A DNA stretch of 64,000 bases from Globodera rostochiensis (lineage: Eukaryota > Nematoda > Chromadorea > Rhabditida > Heteroderidae): NCBI GenBank assembly GCA_018350325.1, contig JAEVLN010000013.1, forward strand, positions 248,001-312,000, given 5' to 3'. This document shows, piece by piece, positions 9,591 to 19,564 of this stretch. Both the position numbers and the translations under genes were made by a program. Below the pieces are notes generated by a model. That model was given only the letters and a program-made list of their open reading frames with translations, did not search any database and had not been told where the DNA came from. Each line of letters opens with the position of its first letter. The stretch's first letter is position 1.

Positions 9591-10919
9591 TCAGCGTCTC
9601 TGATCGCTGCCTTCATCCGGAGCAGAGCGTCCGGTGTTGCTCCGGACACTCATTTCGACCAGGGACCTTGCCAAATCTTCCATAAACCCAGCGGATGTCG
9701 ATGAGGGAAGGGGAATTTCGGCCGAATTTGATTGATTTCGCCATCCCCTCTGCGGTTGGTGTGATTGCTGATCAGCCCATTCTGCCTGTCCAGAAGCCAT
9801 GCCTTGATCGTCCTCAAAATCAGCCTGCCGCTCATGGCAAGCATAAGCGAGGTGGCCACTTCGTCCACAATACTGGCATTGGCGATCGCCCGACCAATTG
9901 TTTTGGCTTCGAAAGCCGCCACGCGCTCCTCCGAATGACGGCGGCTGCCTTTGCTCGTTTGGCGCGGAGAATTGTCCGAAATTTCGCGTGTTGCTCCACG
10001 AGGGTCCCTGCTCATTCTCGGCAGCTCCAGTGGATGGACCAGCGCTCCACTGAGGTTGGGAGGCTCGGTTGCTGATCACATTGACTGCTTGTGACAGTCG
10101 GCTGACTTCCTCTCCCTTGTTGACCAGCAGCAACGCCTCCAGCTCTTCTGCTTGGGCCTTGACGATCTCCAAACTCTTGGCCTGGGTTAATCCAATCAAC
10201 CGGATTAGAAAGCTCATGCTTGGCTTGAGACGGTCCAGGAATTCTTCGCAAACCTTCTCCTTCCGCTGTCCTTCGGTGAGGGAGTGATTTGTTGCCTCCA
10301 CCAGTGGCGTCAATCGCCTCAGAAATTGTGCCACCGATTCGTCCTCGCGCTGTCTGCACAGCGTCAGCGTTCTTTTGGCGATCTCTCTGCGCTGAGGAGA
10401 GTTCAGCTTGGCCCTGAGTGCAGACATGGCCAAGTCCAGCGTTGTGGTTTGTGCTGGAGGCAGTTCCTTAAACAGTGCCCGTGGGGCATCCTTCAGGCAC
10501 AATTTGAACCGGGTCACTTTTTCTTGATCCGTGAAGTTTTTGCCTGAGACCGTGAGATGGTCTTTGAACCGTTCCGCCCAATCATCAAATGCAACTGCCG
10601 ATTCCTCCCCAAACATTTCTATGCTTGAAATCGTCGAAAACCCGCTAGAAATCATGTTAATTCCATAAATTGTGCGTTCATTCTTCTTTGGGTGAACCTT
10701 TTCCACCTCTGGCACATTCAGTGGCGTTTTTCCATGCCAGAATTTCCTCGCACTTGCCCCGATGGTCACTTCACCATCTTTTTCATTTACATTAACTGCT
10801 TCAGGCCCGCAGGCTAGGGGAACTCCAGACAATTCACCATCTCTTTTATTTACATTAACTGCTTCAGGCCCGCAGGCCAGGGGAACTCCAGACCCAGTAG
10901 GGTAACTGGTCAAAGGCAT
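9591..10919 (-). CDS. gag: Retrotransposon Gag polyprotein
   Basis: A complete 442-aa ORF. Residues 1-50 contain a 21-aa duplication (SGVPLACGPEAVNVN at 10 and 31). Residues about 95-275 look like the helical Gag capsid-type domain of invertebrate LTR elements, with FDDWAERFKDHL, DQEKVTRFKLCLKDAPRALF, QREDESVAQFLRRL and EKVCEEFLDRLKPSM. A zinc knuckle of the CX2CX4HX4C type lies at residues 348-361 (Cys348, Cys351, His356, Cys361), in a Gln/Gly/Ser-rich nucleocapsid-like region. The C-terminus is Ser/Glu-rich with no protease. The ORF is undamaged, in keeping with identical LTRs. By family knowledge it would assemble particles and bind the element's RNA. The stop is not followed by an overlapping or frameshifted pol. 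Confidence 0.92.
   Translation of the reverse strand: MPLTSYPTGSGVPLACGPEAVNVNKRDGELSGVPLACGPEAVNVNEKDGEVTIGASARKFWHGKTPLNVPEVEKVHPKKNERTIYGINMISSGFSTISSIEMFGEESAVAFDDWAERFKDHLTVSGKNFTDQEKVTRFKLCLKDAPRALFKELPPAQTTTLDLAMSALRAKLNSPQRREIAKRTLTLCRQREDESVAQFLRRLTPLVEATNHSLTEGQRKEKVCEEFLDRLKPSMSFLIRLIGLTQAKSLEIVKAQAEELEALLLVNKGEEVSRLSQAVNVISNRASQPQWSAGPSTGAAENEQGPSWSNTRNFGQFSAPNEQRQPPSFGGARGGFRSQNNWSGDRQCQYCGRSGHLAYACHERQADFEDDQGMASGQAEWADQQSHQPQRGWRNQSNSAEIPLPSSTSAGFMEDLARSLVEMSVRSNTGRSAPDEGSDQRR
10770..10895 (-). repeat. 63-bp tandem duplication in the gag N-terminus
   Basis: Two adjacent units (10770-10832 and 10833-10895) of 63 bp differ at only a few bases. Each encodes 21 aa containing GVPLACGPEAVNVN. 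A third related copy lies in the leader at about 11757-11803. The period being divisible by three keeps gag in frame. Confidence 0.85.
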
Positions 10920-11430
10920 GCAATCGTTGGGGTTTTGGGCAAAATAATTATTTTTTTGAGTGTGATCTAAATTTAGGAAACATTTACTTTTTGAATTTCA
11001 GTTAATTGATTCCGTCCCGCATGAATGAGAAAAGCAAAATGAAAATGAATCTCGGTTGGACATTAAGAATGAATTTCCTTTCCGATTCCCACTGCATTCC
11101 TGCGGCGATCAAATCAGTTGCTAATGGACTTCCGCTGACACTCCCGATCGTGAGAGCGGCAATTGAATGAGAAAGTGTTGAAGCGACTAAAGGCCAGCTC
11201 GGCCGTTCTTCTTTGAACACTTTGGAATGCTGGGAAAGCAATTGATCACCGACTTTTCAACTTTGATCTCCTGACTTGGTCAGATTCAAGTGATCCTTAG
11301 TTTTTGTACCCGAGTCTTGACCGGTTTTCTTGAGTTTTTAGTTCGAGTAAAATAATTGGCTGCTTCTGGCCCTCAGGTCAGTTTAATTCATCTCCCGATG
11401 ATGCTTTTACCATTTTCTGACTATTGGTCG

Positions 11431-11740
11431 TCCCTTTGGACGTTTTAGTCCGGACTCAATGACCGAACTTGTTTGACTTTCATATGCCCCTTTAGTTTTT
11501 TAGACCGGGCAACCATTGACGGCACTTTTTTCTCAAGGTCCCTTTAGTTCGTACTAGGCCGGACAACAATCAGCATTCCGTTTATTTTTTCCAACGCCCC
11601 TTTAGTTTTTCACTAGCCCAGGCAACAAATTTTATTTTTCGAAGAGAAGCCCCTGTAGTTTGTACCAGTCCAGGCATTAGCTTTCGAACTCCATTTTCGG
11701 CATGGCCTCTTTAGTTTTTCACTAGTCCAGGCAACAAATT
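11431..11740. repeat. Leader array of CCCCTTTAGTTTTT...CCAGGCAACAA repeats
   Basis: Five clear units occur at about 11485, 11539, 11596, 11648 and 11704, and a degenerate one near 11431. Each has GCCCCTTTAGTTTTT followed by CACTAGTCCAGGCAACAAAT or a close variant. Spacing is about 52-57 bp. The array lies in the 5' leader between primer-binding site and gag, a position used for packaging or translation signals in other elements; that role is inference. Confidence 0.7.
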
Positions 11741-12024
11741 CACAATTCAATCATTTCTCCGTGCACATTTACTGCTTCAAGCCCGCAGGCTAGGGGTACC
11801 CCGTTTTTCTCGCCGGCATATTCATCCCCTGCCCTCGCTGTTGTGCCGATGGACCGTTTCCCAAAAAGGGAACCATCCGGTGCTACCAGTGAGGGAAGCG
11901 CACTGTGCCCCCCAGATTGAGCACCGTTGACTCCCCGGATGAAATTGGGGGAAGGGGAAAGATGGGGAGGATGCCCGGGCCCTGGGCATTGGTGATGGAC
12001 TCGTCCAACTCTCCGATCCAGCAC
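11740..12024 (-). CDS. Leader ORF starting inside the 5' LTR (94 aa)
   Basis: The frame opens within the 5' LTR, crosses the primer-binding site and ends in the leader. It contains NGVPLACGLEAVNVHGE, clearly related to the duplicated peptide of Gag. It may be a remnant of an older, longer Gag N-terminus or a copy of the same repeat in an untranslated leader. Because it starts in the LTR it may lie partly upstream of the transcript start, so translation is doubtful. Confidence 0.3.
   Translation of the reverse strand: MLDRRVGRVHHQCPGPGHPPHLSPSPNFIRGVNGAQSGGHSALPSLVAPDGSLFGKRSIGTTARAGDEYAGEKNGVPLACGLEAVNVHGEMIEL
11877..11888 (-). other. Primer-binding site
   Basis: On the minus strand TGGTAGCACCGG sits at the inner edge of the 5' LTR, sharing the last T. 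It is complementary to a tRNA 3' end of the form CCGGTGCTACCA. The tRNA identity cannot be told without a tRNA set for this genome. Confidence 0.65.
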
Positions 12025-12237
12025 TGACGATAGAGTTTATTCCGTCCTGCTCAACGACCGATGGAACAAGGACAGAGGGATGAAGACTGATCGCTGGGGA
12101 AAAGGAGGGGAACAGGATGAAGCAATGTGGGCGGGGACATTGTTGAAATGAATAAAAGTGATCAATACCCGGGGTAAAGTCCAGCAGTTCTTTGAGGGGT
12201 GAGATTGAATGGAAAATGCCGACCGGAAACCCTTACA
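11888..12237 (-). repeat. 5' LTR (350 bp)
   Basis: Direct repeat of 6835-7184, identical by eye. On the minus strand it starts TGTAAGGG. It should contain the promoter of the element; no TATA box is claimed. Confidence 0.92.
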
Positions 12238-14338
12238 TTATTTTTTGTTCAATGTCGAGTCAAAAAAAGTTCAAATAATTCGGAGTAAACTGCAAAATTG
12301 TAAAAAATCATATTATTTGGATATTTGATGAATTTGTTTTTAGTAAAACTATTTCATTAACACCTATGATATAATGTTTAATGTTTCTCTATATTTTTTG
12401 AAAATTAATTTAAAATTGTTGCTTTCAAGATTTATGTGATAAACTTTTGCTACATAGCCATAAATTAAATGAAAATTTGAGGGCCAAAATTCTTTTATTT
12501 CCGAGAAAACCTTTGAATCAAATCAGTTGTGAAGGATATTATCTTTTAAATCAAACTTTATATAAAAATCGTTTCAGGAAAAATTGAATTTAAAAATTAA
12601 ATATTTAGCTAATTTAAATAATTTTAATAAAATAAATTATTAATGATAAAATTTTTTTTAAGTAATTATTAATCTTTAAATTGGTTTTGGCCTATCTTCG
12701 CCATATTGATATAAATATAGATTAATAAGCTTAAATCAGTAAATTTAAATGTAATGAAAAACAACGAATAAAATTAATTAAAACATGCTTGCATAAAAAG
12801 AATTATAAAAAACTTATGTATGTTCAACAACAATGGCCCCGTTGAAAAAGGGACAAAAAAGGACGGAGGACCATTTGCGAAAAATAATTTGTTTTTATAA
12901 TTTTACTTTTAGATTTATAGACCAAAAATTAAAAGAAAAATTCATTAAAACATAAATACGGGTTCCAATAAGTGAGCCGGCTGAAAATGCAAACACTAGG
13001 TCGTTTCATAATTAGGTTCCTTTTTGACTTCTCGATAAAAAAGTTATATAAAAAATATTGGTTGAAGCGCCCAAATTTTTTTATATGCAATTCCCTTACC
13101 TGATTAGGACACTTTGTTAGGTAAACCGTTTCTGTAGCTTTTCATTTCTGGAACTTTTTACCAGTCTGTATATTTAAAGAAATATTCTACTTATATATAT
13201 AAGATTATGAAAAATGTATTTATCTTTTTTAACTTAAAATAATTAACTTTTTGTTAGTCTGTTAAAGGTCTTTTTGTTTCACTGCATGTATGAAACACTA
13301 AAAATATTGCAACATAGCATTTATTTTATCGTTAAAAAATAAATTAATAAAAAGTATTCATTAATTTAGAAATGAACAAAGCAAAGGAGGATAAAAGAGC
13401 AATGTATACATTTTGATTTTTTAGGCTGGGAGCGATGCTAATTTAAATTATGACATATTGCAAAGCCAGCAATGGCACAAAAAAAAAGAAATTAAAAAGC
13501 TCATTTTTAATATCACTTTATTATTTAAATGAAATGCAACAAAAACCTGATTAATTTATGAAAATCAAAAGTCGATAATTTAGTTAAAATCAATAAAATT
13601 TTATTAAAATTAAAACTAAGAGGAATACTGCATTACTTACAATTGTTTTTCTTTTGATTCCCTATATAGCTTGTGAAAGAAGATATGGATGAACAAGAAA
13701 ATCATTTTTTTATTATTATATTCAAACCATATAATTCAACTTTAAAAACCAATTTTTTTAATACTAAATAATCTAAATAAAAATAATAATTTATCAAAAA
13801 AATTTAGATGAAAATATATCCAATTCTTTTAAAACAAAGCTCAATCACTATTTTGACCATGTATGACTAGAGCTTATAACCTAAAATTTAACATAATAAA
13901 CGTATTTAATTGTTAATTTATAAATTATCTAAATAGACCACAGATTGTCCGAGAAAAAGGAGCGGAGATGTGAAAGTTTGTCGGTTCAAAAATATTGAAA
14001 ATTAAATCAATGAACACATTTTAACGAAGAGATGTGTAACTTTTTGAATTATTGAGATAAATTTAAATTAATAAAATCTTATGATCAACTAAAACCAGAC
14101 ATAAGAAAAAAAAGTTAATTTGCTAAATATAATAAATTTACAAAAACATTAATAATATTTGATTGATCCTTTGGGCAGTGACTTTTTTTGCGAAAATTAA
14201 TTAATCAGTCAATTAACTTTTAAATATTTTTTTATATAAAAAACTTTTAGTTGGTTTATTATTTTTTAAATAGAAATATGCATAAAATGTTGCTTTGATG
14301 ATGTTGACTGATTCTTAATAATATGATGGAACAATATC

Positions 14339-14570
14339 CGGGCAGATAAAGACTGGGGGGGGGGGTGGCGGGGAGACAGAGGGGGGGGGGATGTCGATCC
14401 ACTGCCAAAAGGATAGGGAACCATTTAAAGTGGCATCAATCAAAACATCGCTTTGATCATTCTCTCCCAAATCAATTTCTTTTATGACCCAAAAAGTTAT
14501 GGGGGTCTTCTATTAGGGGGGGGGGTCTTCTAATTGAGGGGGGTCTTCTATTTGAGGAAATACGGTAACT
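14339..14570. repeat. G-run repeat with one conserved TIR end
   Basis: Several runs of 6-11 G alternate with short text, including repeated GGGGGTCTTCTA, and the segment ends TTTGAGGAAATACGGTAACTG. That end matches the inverted repeat of the element at 32925-33831 (GAGGAAATACGGT). It appears to be a one-ended or truncated relative. The G-runs could form G-quadruplexes on the plus strand. Confidence 0.5.
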
Positions 14571-15613
14571 GCAAAACGATGATAAAGAACTCTCAAATCT
14601 ACATTTTTAAATATAAGTTTTGATTTATTCATTAAAAAATATGAATTTAGATATTGAAAAAATCAGTGAAAATAATGGTTGCCAAATAGCAAAATAAAAA
14701 TTAATCGGTGGATCACGACTTAATAAAATAAAAATAAATTTTCAGATAAATTTCTAATTTTATAATATAAATTATAAAAAAGGCCAATTTGACTCATCGT
14801 CAAAGAATGAACCAAGTGAATATTTTATTTTTGTAAAGAGAAAGCTTACGACTAGAATAAAAAAATATACTAAAAAGTATAACAATAAAAATATTCGATT
14901 TATTGTTTTATATTCTTTTACAAATTAACAAGTTTCAAATTTATAAAACATTTAATCCCAATGTTATCTTAAAATTTCAACATTGGTGATAAAAATTTAT
15001 TATTACACAAAAACACTTATTCTACAATTATAATTAAAAAAAATTTATCAATTACAATAAAACAATAACAGTTTCAGCAATTTAACTGCCCGTGCAGGCA
15101 AAAATCGGGGTTTTCGGACAATTTTTGTAAATTCCATAATAATTTTTGTTCAAATAAACAAAAAAAATGAAATTTAAAAAATATTAAAACAAAAAACAAT
15201 TGATATAAAAAAATGATTTTCATAAATATAAAATCTCATTCTCCGGCTGGCACAAAAACTTTAAAAATATAAGAAATGGATTATTGTAAAACTCATGCAT
15301 AATCTGTTAAAATAATTTAAATTCTAAAATTAATTACGATAATGTAATTGTAAAACAGAAAGAAAAAAATTGTATTCGAAGATTCGCCGAGAAATTAAAG
15401 ATTTCTTGCCAAAAAAAATATCCTTTAAACCTTTAATTTAAAAGAGAAATTAAATTAAAATCTTTAAATAAATTTATTTTAAAATTTTTGCCTGCCTAAA
15501 AATGTGAAAAAAGTATCAAATAAAGTTTTGAACCATTTAATTAGTTCTTAAAATAAATATAAATATTTTCTACAAATAAAATACAAACAAACACCATTAG
15601 TTGCAAAGTAAAG

Positions 15614-15731
15614 TTATGTCCCACTATTCAGAAATTGGATATTCTCAAGGATGTAAACTTCTAAGTAAGCGGCGACTTTCGCTTTACAGCCCATCAGCAT
15701 TTGAGCCAAACTATTCATGGTTCTTACAGGA
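15614..15731 (-). CDS. Possible terminal exon, unknown product
   Basis: On the minus strand CAATTTTGTCAAG is followed by one base and 38 codons to TAA. The peptide contains VRTMNSLAQMLMGCKAKVAA and then YLEVYILENIQFLNSGT. Strand agrees with the A-rich block. The plus strand over the same island has a 43-aa ATG ORF (MSHYSEIGYSQGCKLLSKRR), so strand is not certain. No family recognised. Confidence 0.27.
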
Positions 15732-15959
15732 CTTGACAAAATTGTAAATGAATTATTTTCTCAATGTATATAAAAGGAAATAATAAATTTAAAATAATTG
15801 CAGCATATTACTAATTTATATTATAATTTACAAACCACAAAAACCATTATTTTTTATTTGATAAATAAAATTCAATGTGTGCAATATAAAAATATTTTTA
15901 ATCACAAGATTAAAGGTTAGCTTCTAAGCTGGATAATTATTATCAATTTAATCAGATGT

Positions 15960-16122
15960 TTAGAATCTACTATAAAAACAAAAATGATAAGCAAAATAAA
16001 TCGAATTAAAATAAAATATATAACAGTGCGTGTTCGATTTCAGTGCAGATGTTTCAACCTTTCGGATGGCTTCACAGCTCCAATCGTTTATATGATCACT
16101 CACTCTTGAACAATAGTGGCGG
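15960..16122 (-). CDS. Possible exon, unknown product
   Basis: After a weak acceptor (AATAATAAG) the frame is open for 53 codons. The first 33 fill the GC island (RHYCSRVSDHINDWSCEAIR, then KVETSALKSNTHC); the rest is AT-driven and probably intronic, with a possible donor near the end of the island. The plus strand has a 38-aa ATG ORF here (MFQPFGWLHSSNRLYDHSLL). Confidence 0.25.
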
Positions 16123-16865
16123 CTTATTATTAATTTTATTAAAAAATATAAGCCTATATATCTAATGTAAAGGTATTAGAAATGCAAATGCAAGATGCAG
16201 ATCAAAACAGCTTAAACAAAGATGTTAAAACCAGCAATTTAACATAATTAAATAAATTGTGTGAAAATTAAAACAATACAACTAGATTATTTAAAATTTT
16301 TAAATTAATAAAAATTTTATCAGCATAAAAGATTAGGTATTTTCAAATAACAGCTAAACGCGATGAAAAAACAAATGGCTTGCCTAGGAAAGGAAAACAC
16401 CTCCAGGGAAAAGTTTTATATAATTGCTTTTGCATTTTTGCGACTCATATGTAGATAGGTTTAATTAATAATGTAATTTATTCTTTACTTTAAAGTGCAG
16501 CAAATTTTGTTATTTATTTATTTTAAAATTGTTTAATGGTTGACTTAAATCGAACGTAAATGTAAATTTAAATGAAAAACTCAATTTACTATAAAATATA
16601 ATACCCAAATTAAACTAAAAAAAAGTTTCAAATAATATGACAAGTTAAAAATGGTTGTGTCGATATTCCAAAGGCAGTTTGATGCATTATTTTTAAAAAA
16701 TATTACAAAATGAAAAAAAAAAATTAAATTTAATATATAATCAATCTTATAAATACAATTAATGCTAAAACATTATTTTTGAACAACAAAGCTATTTAAT
16801 ATTGTATGTATAAAAAAAATAACGACATTTGCATAACAATAAATAAAAGCAGCCCGGGCTTTTAC

Positions 16866-16946
16866 CAATGCCTTTCTTTGTGGACCAGCTGGTACTGTAC
16901 CGACACTGCGTTGGAGCGTGCATGCCATTCGAGCAATTTTAATAAA
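16866..16946 (-). CDS. Possible internal exon, 81 nt
   Basis: Bounded on the minus strand by CAACAAGATTTTCAG and a GTAAAA donor, it is 27 codons in phase 0 at both ends: FIKIARMACTLQRSVGTVPA then GPQRKAL. Strand agrees with the block's skew. If the donor is not used the frame runs on to a stop about 30 codons later. No family recognised. Confidence 0.3.
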
Positions 16947-17062
16947 CTGAAAATCTTGTTGTAATTTAAAAGCATATATTTAATTATATCTAACGGTAAA
17001 GTATAATAACAAAAGAGTTGTATTTGAACTTAAAGTGGAAATCACCATCTAATTCGTAAATT

Positions 17063-17166
17063 TTAAAATATGAACGAAGTCCACAACTGGATCAACATGC
17101 GTAGCGAAGTCAAGCGGCCAAGAGGCTTACCAACAGGATGTGGGTTAACAAAAATTCTACTATATG
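17063..17166 (-). CDS. Possible terminal exon, unknown product
   Basis: A strong acceptor (CATTTTTTACTTTTAG, minus) is followed by two bases and 33 codons to TAA, covering the whole island (IFVNPHPVGKPLGRLTSLRM). A different phase with a GTAAGC donor at 17130 would give a 36-nt exon. On the plus strand a 48-aa ATG ORF overlaps (MNEVHNWINMRSEVKRPRGL). The three readings cannot be separated without transcripts. Confidence 0.27.
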
Positions 17167-19133
17167 CTAAAAGTAAAAAATGGATAAAATTATTACAATT
17201 AAGAGAAACTTATTAATTTAAATGAAATAAAATTAAATATAGAGAAATTGATAGTCTTAAACCTACAAAAAATATTTAATCTCATTATAATGTAAATAAA
17301 AAAGTACAAAAGGAATTTAAGTAAAATTATATAGGAATGCACAAAATTGAATTCGGCACGCCGATGGAATAAGACAAAAAGCATAAGCGGTAACAATTTT
17401 TATATTATTTGTTATTGTAAATTTAATGTATGTGAATTTAACTTTATGTTTGCGATGGCAGGACACAATGGAATTGTTTTTTTCTATGTTATAAATTCTA
17501 ATAATTTATTTTGAGTTTTTGATTAATTTTTTTGTTTTAAATAATTTTTGGATACTGACTTTGAACTTTAAATTTTTTTGAGCAACCAAATACCCAGTAC
17601 ATATTTCATTGGTTTGATGCTATTTTTACTTTCATATATTCATACAAATTCTTTCATAAATTTTTATTGAATTAAATTTTTGCGTCTCTGACCTTTTTAA
17701 ACAACTGTTAATTGAATTTTTAATTTATGGGTAATTTTAATATTGTATTTCTTTGAAAACAATTTTTTTAAATTGATAGTATCTGATAATTGTATTTGAA
17801 TGTTTATTAATTTTTATTTCAGTATAACTCGATTCTGAATAAAAATATTTCCGAGCACCAAGATTTAAAAACAAGACGTTTTTAATATTCGATATGCAAT
17901 AAAAAGGTTAAAACAATAAATTATCATGGCGCCTATCGGCTAATTAAGTCACTTTTCTGAAGTTTTTGAAATGTTCAAAACAAATTAATCTTTATTACGC
18001 CATTTTCTCAATAAAGTTGACGTATAAAGATACTTGCATTATAATGGAATTGTTACATTTTGGTAGTAAATTTTAGGTTAGGTTGAAGTCTTCGCGATTT
18101 AATATAATTTAGCTTTTTTATTGGTTATTTTAAAATATCATACAAATTTTGTATTGATGTAATCGCTTCTTTGTTTCTTTTTCTACAAAGTATTATTGTT
18201 ATTTATAACATGATCGTTATTTTTCATTATCGACAAAAGGTTAGTTATTCTTAATATAATAATGGAGGCGGTAAGATTAAATGTATTCTGACTTTATAAT
18301 AATTTAAACTTTTTAACATTTTTTTGTTTTGAATTGTATTTTAGAGGGCGCCTACTTTTTGGCGCAGATTTTAACGCTGTTTGTGTCCCATCGAGTGTCG
18401 AAAGGGAGGGCATAGACTAAACTTGCCGGTCATTGGATCTTTTTAATAATTACTTGAATCAATTTATGTTTTAATTTTTATCATTAAAAACTTATTGTTT
18501 CGAATTATATATATGTAATTTCACCGAATTTATAATTTACATCAATTTGTTTTATTGGCAGAAATTATGTTGTCAAATTTATTCCTCGCAAACTGATTTT
18601 TAAATTTTTATCCAAATAAATAATTTATACCTATATTTATTTGACTTATAAGTATTCTTTATACAATAATATTTTTATTTTCATATAGATTTTAAAAATA
18701 TCTTTTGATATTATAATTGTCATAGTCGATTCATTTATTTGTTTTTTAAATATTTTTTAATCGATTCAATACTAATTACTTAGTAATTTTGCGATAACTT
18801 CATTTTTTTATTTGTAACATTTTTGTATTTTAATGTATTTGGCAAAATTTATTTTAATTTCAAGAATTATTAAACAAAATTTTTATATTAAAAAATTATT
18901 TCCATTAAAGTAGATCTTATTTGTTGATTAATGTTAAATTAATGTTTTGAACAATAATGTTAGGTAATTATGTATTAATTTTAATTTTATTTATATCTGC
19001 ATCAACTCAAATCAATACTTTTTTTTCTGATGTGGTATTTACGAAAAAAATTTATTTACAAATAGTATTGGATGGTCTTCTTTTTTCATATTTTATGGAT
19101 AATCGCATATATCTATTAAATTATATTATATAG

Positions 19134-19564
19134 TTGTTCCAAAATAATGATATTACATGGTCCTTAATGCAAACTCTGCGGGGCGCCGTAAGGGCCGGCG
19201 TCTTTATATTTATAACTATTTTTAATTCTAGACATTCAAACTTTGGTAATGCATTTTATTTTATGACATTGTAATTATTTTATTTAATAATAATGATTCT
19301 AATGATTTTATGAAAATTCTGCAGCAGAACTGAAGCCGCCTTCGTCAACTTCTCCCGCCAATGGGATGGTTGTCATCACTATTTTGTTGATTTTGATGAA
19401 AAGGTAAACTATCTCATGCGTTTTCGTTGAAATTTTCCTCCAAGCTCAAATGCCCTTTTCGTTTATTTTCAAAAACACTTCATTTTGAAACTAATCAATT
19501 ACGATCAGCATATCTATTTCTTTATTTGTATGCAAAATGTTTAAATAATATTTCTGTGTTATAA
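19134..19564 (+). CDS. Candidate multi-exon gene 3' end, mini-introns
   Basis: Four exons join with matching phases: 19134-19187 (LFQNNDITWSLMQTLRGA), 19232-19245, 19325-19403 (RTEAAFVNFSRQWDGCHHYF then VDFDEK) and 19445-19564 (LKCPFRLFSKTLHFETNQLR onward to TAA). Donors are GTAAGG, GTAATG and GTAAAC; acceptors are TTATATTATATAG, TTTTTAATTCTAG, AAAATTCTGCAG and TTTTCCTCCAAG. Introns would be 44, 79 and 41 nt. The 14-nt second exon is the weakest part. A second open phase of exon 3 would give a hydrophobic NGMVVITILLILMK instead. Upstream exons are not identified. Product unknown. Confidence 0.38.

Larger units (their letters stand above)
6835..12237 (-). mobile_element. Gag-only LTR retrotransposon, non-autonomous, recent insertion
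   Basis: The element is 5403 bp in minus orientation. Two 350-bp direct LTRs (6835-7184 and 11888-12237) show no difference by eye. TTAT is duplicated at 6831-6834 and 12238-12241. Inside the 3' LTR is a purine tract; inside the 5' LTR is a TGG-starting primer-binding site. The interior carries one clear gene, gag, after a leader of about 970 bp. The 2.4 kb between gag and the 3' LTR shows no protease, reverse transcriptase, RNase H or integrase, so the element must depend on proteins supplied in trans. The interior is far GC-richer than the host background. Identical LTRs imply a young insertion. Superfamily (Ty3/gypsy or BEL/Pao) cannot be assigned without pol. Confidence 0.92.
12242..17400. 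other. A-rich block with GC islands, probably minus-strand transcription
   Basis: From about 12.8 to 17.4 kb the plus strand is rich in A runs, which I read as introns of minus-strand genes (T-rich in sense). Islands not called separately: 12833-12955 (a 40-aa plus ATG ORF, MAPLKKGQKRTEDHLRKI), 13100-13137 (minus, possible exon ending CAG/GTAAGG), 13641-13669 (minus, 29 nt before GTAAGT), 13930-13990, 15080-15120 and 16360-16420. A fragment resembling the foldback element's end (CTAGGTCGTTTCATAA) lies at about 12996-13011. Confidence 0.4.

Noticed and set aside
9650..10547. ORFs overlapping gag in other frames (121, 126, 115, 72 and 87 aa)
   Set aside because: Shadows of the 442-aa gag frame, which alone has a capsid-like region and a zinc knuckle.
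12996..13011. CTAGGTCGTTTCATAA, similar to the foldback terminus, as a right end of a large composite element from 6276
   Set aside because: It is in the same orientation as the left terminus, short and imperfect, and the foldback element already has its own right end with a target duplication.
15616..15747. Plus-strand 43-aa ATG ORF
   Set aside because: It overlaps the minus-strand exon candidate in an A-rich block; the minus reading was preferred, though not proven.
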